64,000 nucleotides of DNA from contig NZ_JACXZS010000010.1 in the NCBI RefSeq assembly GCF_014779795.1, forward strand, positions 143,308-207,307. Direction: 5' to 3'. The notes under the pieces were generated by a model, which saw only the letters and a program-made list of their open reading frames with translations, had not been told where the DNA came from and searched no databases. Positions within the stretch are counted from its first letter, which is position 1; each line of letters begins with the position of its first letter. Both the position numbers and the translations under genes were made by a program. Of this stretch, positions 33,001-41,892 are shown piece by piece. Source of the DNA: Microbacterium helvum (lineage in GTDB: Bacteria > Actinomycetota > Actinomycetes > Actinomycetales > Microbacteriaceae).

Positions 33001-33090
33001 GAGCTCGGGCAGGCGTACGTCGACATCACCACGGTGGACGGGGTCGTCACGGCGATCACCGCCCCCGCGAACGACTACTCCGATCTCTGA
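33001..33090 (+). pseudogene. Possible C-terminal remnant of an unidentified gene
   Basis: In the 236-bp gap between the PfkB kinase and the GH35 gene one frame reads ELGQAYVDITTVDGVVTAI followed by TAPANDYSDL and a stop. This is protein-like in composition, but the frame closes at 32980 and no start or ribosome site is present. It may be a remnant of a deleted gene. Confidence 0.25.
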
Positions 33091-33102
33091 CCTCGCGGCG
33101 GT

Positions 33103-34845
33103 CTACTCCTCGCGCGGGCCCAGCTCGGGCGCGGCGACGAAACGGACGACCGGCTCGACGACGCGGTCGAGTTCGATGACCACGAGCGTGTTCTCACCGG
33201 CGCGCAGCGCCGCGGCGGGCACGTACAGCGTGCGCTGTGGCCCGTTCGACCAGTAGCGTCCGAGCACGAAGCCGTTGACGATCGCGTACCCCTTGCCCCA
33301 TCCGCCGGTGTCGAGGAACAGATCGGTCACCTCGTCGAGGTCGAACGAGCCGCGCAGCACGAACGGCCCGATGTCGGCGGACCCCCCGGTCGGCGCCATG
33401 GCCGCGTCGCGTCCCAGCGCGGCCACATCGAGAGGCGTCGCTGTCCATCCCGCGAGCGGCGCACCGTCGAGAAATACTCCTCCGACCAGGCCTTTCACCT
33501 CGCCGAGCCGCACGTCGTAGTTGACGCGGCCCTGCTCTTCGACCAGCACGCGCAACCGCCCGGCCGGGACGACGATCGCATCCTCGCCGCGCGTGCGCGA
33601 CAGCGTGCCGACCGCGGCGCCGTCGACCGACACCCAGGCGTGGTCGCGCACCTCGCCGAAGCGCAGCACGCCCGCGGCCGGCAGATCGGTCTCGTATGCC
33701 ACGAGCGCGCTGAGGTGCTCGAGCTGTTCGAAGGTCGGCGGCATGTCATGACGTGCAGGGGATGCCGCGACCGCGACCTCGACCGCCCGCACCTCGACCT
33801 GGAACACAGGAGCCGGATCGCCGGCGGCCGGAACCTCGTCGGGCACCGGGGCGTACTTCGCGATCACGTCGCGGAAGGCGAAGAACTTGTCAGTCGGCCG
33901 GCCGGCTTCGTCGAGCGGCGCGTCGTAGTCGTACGACGTGACGATCGGCAGGTAGCGACCCTTGTGGTTCGCACCGTTGGTCAGGCCGAAGTTGGTGCCG
34001 CCATGGAACATGTAGAAGTTCACCGATGCCCCGGCCGCCAGCAGTGCGTCGAGTTCGGCCGCGGAGTCAGCGGCCGACGTGGTGTGGTGCGCGGCGCCCC
34101 ACCAGTCGAACCAGCCGTCCCAGAACTCGGCGCACATGAGCGGCCCCGTGGGCTGGTGGCGGCGCAGCGTCGCCAGCCGTTCCGGCGCGCGGGAGCCGAA
34201 CGAGCCCGTCAGGTGCGCACCCTCGACGCGTCCGTCGCTGAGCATCTGGTCGGTGGGCTGATCGATCGTGGTCAGCGGCACGGTGATGCCGGCATCCCTC
34301 GTCACCCGCACGAGGTGCTCGAGGTAGGCGGTGTCGGAGCCATACGCGCCGTACTCGTTCTCGATCTGCACGAGCACGACCGGACCGCCGCGGTCGATCT
34401 GGCGCGGCGCGACGATGTCGTAGACGCGCTGCAGGTACGTCGTGACCTCGGCGAGGTACGCCGGCTCGGAACGACGGAGTCCGATGCCCGGCATCCCGGT
34501 CAGCCACACCGGCAGACCTCCGTTATGCCATTCCGCGCATATGTAGGGCCCCGGGCGCACGATGGCATGCATCCCTTCAGCGGCGACGAGGTCGAGGAAG
34601 GCACCGAGGTCGTTCCAGCCGGTCGCGTCCCACTCGCCGCGGACGGGCTCGTGGGCGTTCCACGCGACATATGTCTCGATGGTGTTGAGGCCCATGAGCC
34701 GTGCTTTGCGGATGCGATCCGCCCACTGCCCGGGATGGACGCGGAAGTAGTGCAGTGCACCTGACAGGACCCGGAACGGCTCGCCGTCGAGCAGGAAGTC
34801 GGTCTCACCGATCGCGAACGAGCGCGGTGCGGGGGAGTCGGTCAC
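33103..34845 (-). CDS. GH35 beta-galactosidase
   Basis: 580 residues. FLLDGEPFRVLSGALHYFRVHPGQWADRIRKARLMGLNTIETYVAWNAHEP is the GH35 entry. VLVQIENEYGAYG carries the acid/base Glu, and LMCAEFWDGWFDWWG the nucleophile Glu. C-terminal beta domains include GYAIVNGFVLGRYWSNGPQRTLYVP. No signal peptide, so it acts inside the cell on imported oligosaccharides. GTG 34845 overlaps the aldolase stop by four bases; an Arg-rich upstream frame is rejected. Last gene of the uronate operon; implies a galactose-containing substrate. Confidence 0.9.
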   Translation of the reverse strand: MTDSPAPRSFAIGETDFLLDGEPFRVLSGALHYFRVHPGQWADRIRKARLMGLNTIETYVAWNAHEPVRGEWDATGWNDLGAFLDLVAAEGMHAIVRPGPYICAEWHNGGLPVWLTGMPGIGLRRSEPAYLAEVTTYLQRVYDIVAPRQIDRGGPVVLVQIENEYGAYGSDTAYLEHLVRVTRDAGITVPLTTIDQPTDQMLSDGRVEGAHLTGSFGSRAPERLATLRRHQPTGPLMCAEFWDGWFDWWGAAHHTTSAADSAAELDALLAAGASVNFYMFHGGTNFGLTNGANHKGRYLPIVTSYDYDAPLDEAGRPTDKFFAFRDVIAKYAPVPDEVPAAGDPAPVFQVEVRAVEVAVAASPARHDMPPTFEQLEHLSALVAYETDLPAAGVLRFGEVRDHAWVSVDGAAVGTLSRTRGEDAIVVPAGRLRVLVEEQGRVNYDVRLGEVKGLVGGVFLDGAPLAGWTATPLDVAALGRDAAMAPTGGSADIGPFVLRGSFDLDEVTDLFLDTGGWGKGYAIVNGFVLGRYWSNGPQRTLYVPAAALRAGENTLVVIELDRVVEPVVRFVAAPELGPREE

Positions 34846-35471
34846 TGCGCTGCGCCCTGGCGTGCCTGCAGCACCGCGGCGAGTCGCTCCAGCTGCGATG
34901 CGTCTTCGAGCGCCGAACCGACGGCGGCGACTCGCACGCCGGCCGCGAGATACTCCTCGACGTTCGACGCGTCGAGGCCGCCGGTGGCGACGAACCGCAC
35001 CTGCGGGAAGGGGCCGCGGATGTGCGTGAACCAGCCGCTGCCGAGCCACGTGGCGGGGAACGCCTTGAGCCAGGTCAGCCCGAGCGACACCGCCAGCTGC
35101 ACCTCGCTCGGCGTCGCGACGCCGGGAAGGATCGGGATGCCGGCGGCCTGTGCCGCGCGGACCACCACCGGGTCCAGGCCCGGCGAGACGAGATACTTCG
35201 CGCCGGCGTCGGCGGCCTGCGCGACCTGCGCGGGCGTGATGATCGTGCCGGCGCCGACGATCTTGCCGCGCTCATCGGCTGCGGCCACGACCGCGCGCAG
35301 CGCCTGCTCGTCCTCGTCGGTCTGCAGCGGCACCTCGACAGAGTCGATCCCGAGGTCCCACGCCGTCTGCGACAGCCGCACGGAGCGTTCCACGCCCATT
35401 CCGCGCAGGATCGCCATCAGCGGTGCGCCCGCGAAGGCGCTCTCGAACCAGTCGGCGGTGGTGTCGGTCAT
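34842..35471 (-). CDS. eda: KDPG aldolase (2-dehydro-3-deoxy-phosphogluconate aldolase)
   Basis: 209 residues. Splits KDPG to pyruvate and glyceraldehyde 3-phosphate. LMAILRGMGVERSVRL, VEVPLQTDEDEQAL, VGAGTIITPAQV, AGAKYLVSPGLDP and LKAFPATWLG (Schiff-base Lys) follow the Eda pattern; FVATGGLDASNVEEYLAAG is the phosphate loop. GAGGAAG precedes the ATG. It ends the uronate pathway and lies next to the KDG kinase gene. Confidence 0.9.
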   Translation of the reverse strand: MTDTTADWFESAFAGAPLMAILRGMGVERSVRLSQTAWDLGIDSVEVPLQTDEDEQALRAVVAAADERGKIVGAGTIITPAQVAQAADAGAKYLVSPGLDPVVVRAAQAAGIPILPGVATPSEVQLAVSLGLTWLKAFPATWLGSGWFTHIRGPFPQVRFVATGGLDASNVEEYLAAGVRVAAVGSALEDASQLERLAAVLQARQGAAQ

Positions 35472-35529
35472 CGGTCTTCCTCTCATGACGGCGAAGATCC
35501 GGCATGCGCCACCACGGGCGGCATGCCGG

Positions 35530-36420
35530 TCAGTGTGCGGACGGCTCGTCGATCGAGTCCGTCGTGGTCTGCAGGGTGCGTGCGGCGCGGGCGTGGCCGG
35601 CGCGCAGGCTGTCGGCGAGCGAGTCGCCCGAGAGGCGACCGGCGAGGTAGCCGCCGGCGAAGGCGTCGCCGGCGCCCACGGCCTCGACGACCTCGACGAC
35701 CAGCGCCGGTTCGAAGACGACCTCTCCGTCGGTGTACACGGTGGCGCCGGTCGAGCCGTCCTTGACGACGAGCTCGTCGACGTCCGGCAGCAGCGCCCGC
35801 ACGTCCCCGGCTTCGACGGTGCCCCACAGCGTCTCGGCCTCGTCGCGACCGACGAGCACGATGTCAGCGCTGCGGGCGAGCTCGAGCAGCACAGGGGCGG
35901 CGGTGGCGGCATCCCACAGGGGAGCGCGGTGGTTGACGTCGAACGACACTCGCACGCCCTGCTCTCGCGCCCGGGCGATCACCCTGACGAGGAACGCCCG
36001 CGCGGTCGAAGAGATCGCGGCGGTGATGCCCGACACGTGCAGCAGGTCGACGCCGTCGAAGGCCACCGAGTCCGCATCGAGCTCGCACAATGCCGACGCG
36101 GCGGACCGGTCACGGTAGTAGAGCACGCCGTTGCCCGGGTCCTTCACGTACAGGCCCGTGCGGCGGGTGCCGTCGTAGACGACACGCGACACGTCCACGC
36201 CGCGCGCGGCGAGCTGCCGCGCGATGCGGCGGCCGAGCGCGTCGTCACCGAGACGGCTGAACCACACCGCCCGATGACCGAGCGCGGCGGCATGTGCGGC
36301 GACGTTCGACTCGGCACCGCCGGCATCCAGCAGGAAGTCCTCGGCGTCGGCGACGGGTGCCGCGATGACGGGCGCGACCATGGCCATCGTCTCGCCGATG
36401 GCGAGCAGAGTGCGGGGCAT
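35530..36420 (-). CDS. kdgK: 2-keto-3-deoxygluconate kinase (PfkB family)
   Basis: 296 residues. Ribokinase fold: LLAIGETMAMVAP, DAGGAESNVAAHAAALG, YYRDRSAASAL (typical of KDG kinases), SFDVNHRAPLW, and EAVGAGDAFAGGYLAG with the catalytic Asp. It makes KDPG for the aldolase encoded next. The context with kduI, kduD and eda makes KDG the likely substrate. Confidence 0.87.
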   Translation of the reverse strand: MPRTLLAIGETMAMVAPVIAAPVADAEDFLLDAGGAESNVAAHAAALGHRAVWFSRLGDDALGRRIARQLAARGVDVSRVVYDGTRRTGLYVKDPGNGVLYYRDRSAASALCELDADSVAFDGVDLLHVSGITAAISSTARAFLVRVIARAREQGVRVSFDVNHRAPLWDAATAAPVLLELARSADIVLVGRDEAETLWGTVEAGDVRALLPDVDELVVKDGSTGATVYTDGEVVFEPALVVEVVEAVGAGDAFAGGYLAGRLSGDSLADSLRAGHARAARTLQTTTDSIDEPSAH

Positions 36421-36446
36421 CGACCCAGCGTATCCAGCCGGCCCGG

Positions 36447-37295
36447 TCACCGGAGGTCGGTGACGGGGGCGGCGTCCATGTCGTCGAAGGCCTGGTTCTC
36501 GCCGGCCATCGCCCAGATGAACGTGTACGCCGAGGTGCCGACGCCCGAGTGCAGCGACCACGAGGGCGAGATGACGGCCTGGCGGTCGGCGATCACGAGG
36601 TGACGGGTCTCTTCGCGCTCGCCCATGAGGTGGATGACGCGGGCGTCCTCGGGAAGGTCGAAGTACAGGTAGCACTCGGTGCGGCGATCGTGCGTGTGCG
36701 CCGGCATGGTGTTCCACATCGAGCCGGGGTGCAGCTGGGTCACGCCCATCACGATCTGGCACGAGCGCACGCCGTTCTCGTGGATGTACTGGTTGAGCGT
36801 GCGGCGGTTCGAGGTGACCTGGTCGCCGAGCTCGCGCACGGTGCCCTCGCCGGGAGAGACGAGCGCGGCCGGGTACGCGGTGTGCGCCGGCGCCGAGAAC
36901 AGGTAGAACTGCGCACCGGTCTCACCGTCGGCGGCGTCCGCGAATGCGACGGAACGGATGCCGCGACCCAGGTACAGGCATGCGCCCTTGACGAGCGTGT
37001 AGACCTCGCCGTCGGCGGTGACCGTGCCGGTGCCGCCGACGTTGACGATGCCGACCTCGCGGTGCTCGAGGAAGTAGTCGCTGCGGATCTCGGGGTAGCC
37101 GCCGAGCTCGAGCACGCCACCGGCGGGCACGGCACCACCCAGCACGATGCGGTCGTGGTGGGTGTAGGTCAGGCGGATCTCGCCCGGCACGAACACGTCG
37201 GGGATCAGGTAGGTGTCGCGCAGGTCCTGCGTGGTCATGCCCGGGATCTGGGCGGGGTTGGTCGCGTAGCGCTGCGGGATGTGCTGCTCGGTCAC
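36447..37295 (-). CDS. kduI: 5-dehydro-4-deoxy-D-glucuronate isomerase
   Basis: 282 residues, two-cupin metalloenzyme that isomerises DKI to DKII. QRYATNPAQIPGMTTQDLRDTYLIPDVFVPGEIRLTYTHHDRIVLGG at the N-terminus; metal ligands in MPAHTHDRRTECYLYFDLPE; HLVIADRQAVISPSWSLHSGVGTSAYTFIWAMAGEN near the C-terminus are all characteristic KduI blocks. GTG start with AGGAGAG seven bases upstream. Confidence 0.95.
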   Translation of the reverse strand: MTEQHIPQRYATNPAQIPGMTTQDLRDTYLIPDVFVPGEIRLTYTHHDRIVLGGAVPAGGVLELGGYPEIRSDYFLEHREVGIVNVGGTGTVTADGEVYTLVKGACLYLGRGIRSVAFADAADGETGAQFYLFSAPAHTAYPAALVSPGEGTVRELGDQVTSNRRTLNQYIHENGVRSCQIVMGVTQLHPGSMWNTMPAHTHDRRTECYLYFDLPEDARVIHLMGEREETRHLVIADRQAVISPSWSLHSGVGTSAYTFIWAMAGENQAFDDMDAAPVTDLR

Positions 37296-37349
37296 GAGTT
37301 CTCTCCTGGTTCTGCGTGTGTTCGGTTCGGGTGAGTGGATGCCGGCGGC

Positions 37350-38114
37350 CTAGCGGACCAGCCAGCCGCCGTCGACGGGGATCACGGCCCCGGTGACGTA
37401 GGCGGCGGCGTCGGACGCGAGGAAGACGAAGACGCCCTGCAGGTCGGACGCGTCGCCCCAGCGGCCGGCCGGGATGCGCGAGAGGATCGAGGCCGCGCGG
37501 TCCTCGTCGGCGCGCAGCGGTGCGGTGTTGTCTGTGGCCATGTAGCCCGGCGCGACCGCGTTGACGGTGACTCCGGCGGCGGCCCATTCGTTCGCGAGCG
37601 CCTTGGTGAGCCCGGCGACGGCGTGCTTGGAGGCGGTGTAGGCCGGGACGAGGATGCCGCCCTGGAACGACAGCATCGAGGCGACGTTGATGATGCGTCC
37701 GCCGCCCTGGGCGAGCATGTGGCGACCCGCGGACTGCGAGAGGTGGAACACGGCGTCGAGGTTGATCGACAGGACGTCGTCCCAGTCCGAGGCGGGATAG
37801 TCGACGGCGGGGGAGCGGCGGATGGTGCCGGCGTTGTTGACGAGGATGTCGAGCCCGCCGAGCTCGGCGATGACCTCGTCGACAGCCGAGGTCAGCTCGT
37901 CGGGCGTCGCCGACACCAGGTCGCGCTGCACGCGGTGCACGCGTCGCCCGGTCTGCTCGATGAGCGCGGCGGTCGCCGACGCGTCGCCGCGGTCCAGCAG
38001 CGCGACGTCGGCGCCGGCTTCGGCGAGGGCCAGGGCCGCGCCCTGACCGAGCCCACGGCTGGAGCCGGTGACGAGGGCCACCTTGCCGTCGAGTCGGAAC
38101 GAGTCGAGGATCAT
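37350..38114 (-). CDS. kduD: 2-dehydro-3-deoxy-D-gluconate 5-dehydrogenase (SDR)
   Basis: 254 residues. SDR: NAD-binding ALVTGSSRGLGQGAALALA, NNAGTIRR, catalytic Ser/Tyr/Lys in INVASMLSFQGGILVPAYTASKHAV, and C-terminal PVDGGWLVR. It reduces DKII to KDG. The ATG overlaps the upstream FAH-family gene stop. Confidence 0.9.
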   Translation of the reverse strand: MILDSFRLDGKVALVTGSSRGLGQGAALALAEAGADVALLDRGDASATAALIEQTGRRVHRVQRDLVSATPDELTSAVDEVIAELGGLDILVNNAGTIRRSPAVDYPASDWDDVLSINLDAVFHLSQSAGRHMLAQGGGRIINVASMLSFQGGILVPAYTASKHAVAGLTKALANEWAAAGVTVNAVAPGYMATDNTAPLRADEDRAASILSRIPAGRWGDASDLQGVFVFLASDAAAYVTGAVIPVDGGWLVR

Positions 38115-38989
38115 GCGGTGGCCTCCTGGCTGGCGTCGGGTGCGGCGACGAAGGTGGTGGTGAGCTCGCCGATGCGCGAGATGCGGATGGTCACGGCGTC
38201 GCCGGGGGCGAGCGGCCGGTGCGCGTCCTGCGCGTCGGGGAGCTTCTGCGGGGTGCCGGTCGAGACGATGTCGCCCGGCTCGAGGGTGAGCACCTGGCTC
38301 AGGTGGTGGATGACGTACGCGACGCTGAAGATCGTGGTCGAGGTCGACTGCGACACCGTCACGACGCCGTCGCGCACGACCTCGACCAGCAGGTCCTCCG
38401 GGTCGCCGAGCTCGTCGGGGGTGACGATCCAGGGTCCGAGCGGTGCGAACCCGTCGGAGCACTTGCCGAGCGCCCACTGGCTCTGCCGCCGCTGCCAGGC
38501 GCGGTCCGACACGTCGTTGAGGATCGTGTATCCGCCGACGTGACCGAGGGCGTCTTCCAGCGACACGCGCTGCGCGCGGCGGCCGATCACGACCGCGACC
38601 TCGCCCTCGTAGTCCACGTCGGTCGCACCCGGCGGGATGACCACCGGATCGGCAGGGCCGGCGAGGGTGTTCGGGGTCTTGACGAACACGTCCGGGTACT
38701 CGGGGTCGTTCGCGGTGGGGTCCACGCCGTCCGGCACGTGTCCGCGGTAGTTGTACCCGAGGCACAGGATCTTTCCCGGCGTCACCGGCGCGAGCAGCGC
38801 ACCCGCGTCGAGCGCCGGGAGCGCAGCGGGATCGGATGCCGCCACCGCGGCCGACGCGGCGCCCGGGGCGACGGCATCCGCCAGCAGTGCGGCGACCGAT
38901 CCGGCGAACCCGCCGAGGTCGAGCAGCCGGTCGCCGACGACGGCGCCGGGCCGTGGCCCGGACGCGCCGGCGTACGTGACGAGTCTCAC
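38111..38989 (-). CDS. Fumarylacetoacetate-hydrolase family protein
   Basis: 292 residues. ILCLGYNYRGHVPDG, FVKTPNTLAGPADPVVIP, DYEGEVAVVIGRRAQRVSLEDALGHVGGYTILNDVSDR (metal-binding Glu/Asp residues) and GDIVSTGTPQKL fit the FAH hydrolase/isomerase fold. In sugar-acid loci such enzymes hydrolyse diketo-deoxy acids. It could open a side branch (an oxidised deoxy sugar acid) or detoxify an intermediate. GTG overlaps the GH88 stop; translation is coupled. Confidence 0.82.
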   Translation of the reverse strand: MRLVTYAGASGPRPGAVVGDRLLDLGGFAGSVAALLADAVAPGAASAAVAASDPAALPALDAGALLAPVTPGKILCLGYNYRGHVPDGVDPTANDPEYPDVFVKTPNTLAGPADPVVIPPGATDVDYEGEVAVVIGRRAQRVSLEDALGHVGGYTILNDVSDRAWQRRQSQWALGKCSDGFAPLGPWIVTPDELGDPEDLLVEVVRDGVVTVSQSTSTTIFSVAYVIHHLSQVLTLEPGDIVSTGTPQKLPDAQDAHRPLAPGDAVTIRISRIGELTTTFVAAPDASQEATA

Positions 38990-40170
38990 CAGTACTTCTT
39001 CCAGTCGGGGTTCGCGACCCGCATGAGCGCCTCGAGGTAGAAGTAGTCGCCCCAGAGGGTCCCCTCGTCCACGCCGTTCCCCTTCGGCAGGTCGTAGACG
39101 GAGTGCAGGATGAGGGCGTCCGAGTCCTCTGCGGCGGCGGGCGTGTAGTTCGCGATGAGCGAGGCCAGGATCGCGTGGGCCCGGGCGGTCCATTCGGCGG
39201 CACGTGCGGCATCCACCTCCACCGAGGCGAGCTCGAGCAGGCCGCACACCGCGATCGCGGCAGCCGAGCTGTCGCGCGGCGCGTCGCTGCCGTCGGTGTA
39301 GACGAGGTCCCAGAAGGGCACGTCGTCGGCGGGCAGGTGCCGCAGGAAGTACTCCGCGCAGCGACGGGATGCCTCCAGCAGGCGCTCGTCGCCGGTCACG
39401 GCGTAGTTCATGGCGAAGCCATAGATGCCCCACGCCTGGCCGCGTGCCCAGCACGACTCGTCGGCCGCGCCCTGCTCGGTGCCGCCGCGCAGCGGCTCGC
39501 CGGTCTCGGCATCCCAGTAGAACGTGTGGAACGTCGAGTCGTCCGCGCGCAGGATGTGCTCGCGCAGCTGTGCGGTGTGGCGGCGGACGACATCGTCGAA
39601 GCGAGGCTCGCCGGTCTGCTCGCCCGCCCAGGTGAGCAGCGGCATGTTCATGAGGCTGTCGATGATGGTGCGGCCGCGCTGCGCGGGGTCCGACAGATCG
39701 CCCCACGCCTGGATGATGCCGGCGGGCTCCAGGAAGCGGCGCATCAGGTGGTCGGCCGCGAGCAGCGACGCCTGGCGGGCCGCCTCGTCCGCGCCCAGCC
39801 GCCAGGAGGCGACGGTCGACAGCGTGTACAGGAAGCCGAGGTCGTGGGTGTCGAGATCCTCTTCGGCACGCACGCGGCGCTCGAAGTCGGCGACGTCGAC
39901 AAGGGCCGCCTCGCGGTAGTCCTCGGCGCCGGTGAGCTCCCACGCGAGCCACAGCATGCCGGTGCGGAAGCTCGTGGTCCAGCCGCGGTTGCCGCCGAGC
40001 GGGATGCCGCCTTCCGCGGGACGCTGCTCGTACCGGTCGTCGACCGTGGTGTCGTCGGGGTACGCGGGGCCGAACTTCGCGATGTTGCGGCGGATCGTCG
40101 ACAGGGCGTCGGCGATGGCGTCGTCGACCTGGGGGGCTTTCGTGCCCGGAGCAGGCGAGGTGGACGTCAT
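38986..40170 (-). CDS. GH88 unsaturated glucuronyl hydrolase
   Basis: 394 residues, (alpha/alpha)6 barrel. GWTTSFRTGMLWLAWELTG, LDTHDLGFLYTLS (catalytic Asp region), IIDSLMNMPLLTWAG, ESCWARGQAWGIYGF and KGNGVDEGTLWGDYFYLEALMR are GH88 hallmarks. The enzyme removes the non-reducing-end unsaturated uronate left by a lyase, giving DKI for KduI. No signal peptide, so it is cytoplasmic and acts after ABC import. AAGGATTCCC lies upstream of the ATG. Confidence 0.92.
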   Translation of the reverse strand: MTSTSPAPGTKAPQVDDAIADALSTIRRNIAKFGPAYPDDTTVDDRYEQRPAEGGIPLGGNRGWTTSFRTGMLWLAWELTGAEDYREAALVDVADFERRVRAEEDLDTHDLGFLYTLSTVASWRLGADEAARQASLLAADHLMRRFLEPAGIIQAWGDLSDPAQRGRTIIDSLMNMPLLTWAGEQTGEPRFDDVVRRHTAQLREHILRADDSTFHTFYWDAETGEPLRGGTEQGAADESCWARGQAWGIYGFAMNYAVTGDERLLEASRRCAEYFLRHLPADDVPFWDLVYTDGSDAPRDSSAAAIAVCGLLELASVEVDAARAAEWTARAHAILASLIANYTPAAAEDSDALILHSVYDLPKGNGVDEGTLWGDYFYLEALMRVANPDWKKYW

Positions 40171-40214
40171 GGAGGGAATCCTTCGGAGTTGGAGGAGGAG
40201 TGGATGCCGCGGCC

Positions 40215-40922
40215 TCAGGCGCGTGCGGCGGCCGTCTCGTCGAGGTCGAGCACAGGTCGGAGGGTGAACCGGGAGTTGGTCCACGCGAGGTAGAGCGCCG
40301 CGGATGCCGTCAGCCCGAGGCCGAGCGCCGGCGCGGTGGCGAACACCGCGGCCTGCACGCCGAACGCGACGAGCGACACCGCGGTCAGGTACCAGCGGCG
40401 CAGGCCGAGGTGCAGGCTCGCGCGCAGCACGTCGCGGAATCTGGCCTGCGGCACCTCCGCGAACGCGACCAGCGACAGCAGGCCGACGCCGATCGTGAGC
40501 AGGCCGAGGACGCCGAGCAGCGGCACCGTGAACACGGCCGCGGGCGAGGCCGCCAGCATCCGCACATCCGCCAGCAGCACGACGATCACCGCAGTGGCGG
40601 CCACACCGATGACGAGCGCGCGCCACCACGTGTCGCGCAGGCCCGCGACGAAAGCGCGGATCGGGCCGAGACCGCCTTCGCCGTGCTCGCGGAACGCGCG
40701 GAACGCGGCGGCCACACCCGGCGCGGCCAGCGGCGCGGCGAGCGCGAGCAGCGGCCACGAGTAGGCGGGGTCGGTCGTCACGAGCAGCGCCACGAGCGGC
40801 AGGCACGAGACGACGAGCAGCAGGTTCACGATCAGGCCGAGGTAGATCATCCCGATGAGGGACGCCCACGTGTCGTGCGAGACCAGGCCGTTGAGCTTGG
40901 ACAGGAAGCCGTTCTTGCTCAT
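40215..40922 (-). CDS. YesL-like DUF624 membrane protein
   Basis: 235 residues with about five membrane helices. LGLIVNLLLVVSCLPLVALLVTTDP is the typical DUF624/YesL entry, and SLVAFAEVPQARFRDVLRASLHLGLRRWYLT is similar to family members. YesL-type genes accompany ABC sugar importers in pectin and uronate loci; the role is unknown, perhaps helper of the importer. Confidence 0.82.
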   Translation of the reverse strand: MSKNGFLSKLNGLVSHDTWASLIGMIYLGLIVNLLLVVSCLPLVALLVTTDPAYSWPLLALAAPLAAPGVAAAFRAFREHGEGGLGPIRAFVAGLRDTWWRALVIGVAATAVIVVLLADVRMLAASPAAVFTVPLLGVLGLLTIGVGLLSLVAFAEVPQARFRDVLRASLHLGLRRWYLTAVSLVAFGVQAAVFATAPALGLGLTASAALYLAWTNSRFTLRPVLDLDETAAARA

Positions 40923-40926
40923 GGCA

Positions 40927-41892
40927 TCAGCCCTTCAGCCCGCTCGTCGCGATGCCCTCGACGAAGTACTTCTGACCGAGCAGGAAGATGACCGCGATCG
41001 GGATCACCGAGATCGTCAGGCCTGCGAACAGCAGCGCGTAGTTCGTGTCGAACAGGTTCGAGACGAAGCCCTTGAGACCCAGCTGGATCGTCCACAGGTC
41101 GGGGTTGCGCAGATAGATGAGCGGTCCGAGGTAGTCGTTCCAGGTGTTGACGAAGGTCAGCAGGGTGAGGCTCGCCAGCGCCGGGATCGACAGCGGCAGC
41201 ATGATCTTGCGCCAGATGGCGTACTCGCTGAGGCCGTCCAGGCGCGCGGCCTCCGACAGCTCTTCGGGGATCGTCTCGTAGAACTGCTTCATCAGGAAGA
41301 CGCCGAACGCGCCGAACGCCTGCAGCAGGATGATCGACCACAGGGTGTTCGACACCTTGAAGTTCGAGAGCATGATGAACTGCGGGATCATGTAGGACTG
41401 CCACGGCACGGCGATCGTGCCGACGTAGAGCAGGAACAGCACGTCGCGGCCGCGGAACTTCATGCGCGCGAACCCGTACGCCGCGAACGAGCCGGTGAGC
41501 ACCTGCAGGAAGGTGACCACCACGGCCAGGAACAGCGTGTTGCGGATCCAGACCAGCATGTTCGACTGCGTCCAGATGTCGACGTAGTTCTGCCAGACCC
41601 ACGTCTCGGGCAGCCACTTGATCGGCACCGAGAACACCTCGTTCGACGACTTGAACGAGCTGAGCACCATCCACACGAACGGGGTCAGCAGGCCGATCGC
41701 GAAGATGATCAGGGCGATGTACATCAGGATGCGGGCGATCCGGCGTCCCGGGGTCAGCTTCTCGCCGTCGGCGTCGCGCTTGACGGGCTTGCCGTCGGCG
41801 AGCTTGCGCAGGCTGCGCACGGCGGCCGTGGGCGGCGTGAAGTCCGAGACCAGACGGTCGGCGGCATCTTTCTCCAGCTGCTGCTCGGCCAT
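40927..41892 (-). CDS. Carbohydrate ABC transporter permease (MalG-like)
   Basis: 321 residues. A 55-residue cytoplasmic lead is followed by six helices; the EAA loop reads IPEELSEAARLDGLSEYAIWRKIMLPLSIPALASL. It pairs with the MalF-like gene, overlapping it by one base (TGATG). No ATPase gene is in the locus, so a shared MsmK-like ATPase encoded elsewhere must energise it. Confidence 0.9.
   Translation of the reverse strand: MAEQQLEKDAADRLVSDFTPPTAAVRSLRKLADGKPVKRDADGEKLTPGRRIARILMYIALIIFAIGLLTPFVWMVLSSFKSSNEVFSVPIKWLPETWVWQNYVDIWTQSNMLVWIRNTLFLAVVVTFLQVLTGSFAAYGFARMKFRGRDVLFLLYVGTIAVPWQSYMIPQFIMLSNFKVSNTLWSIILLQAFGAFGVFLMKQFYETIPEELSEAARLDGLSEYAIWRKIMLPLSIPALASLTLLTFVNTWNDYLGPLIYLRNPDLWTIQLGLKGFVSNLFDTNYALLFAGLTISVIPIAVIFLLGQKYFVEGIATSGLKG

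Noticed and set aside
33103..35049. Extended start for the GH35 gene at 35049
   Set aside because: The extra 68 codons are Arg-rich and overlap the aldolase gene; GTG 34845 overlaps the aldolase stop as in other coupled genes here.
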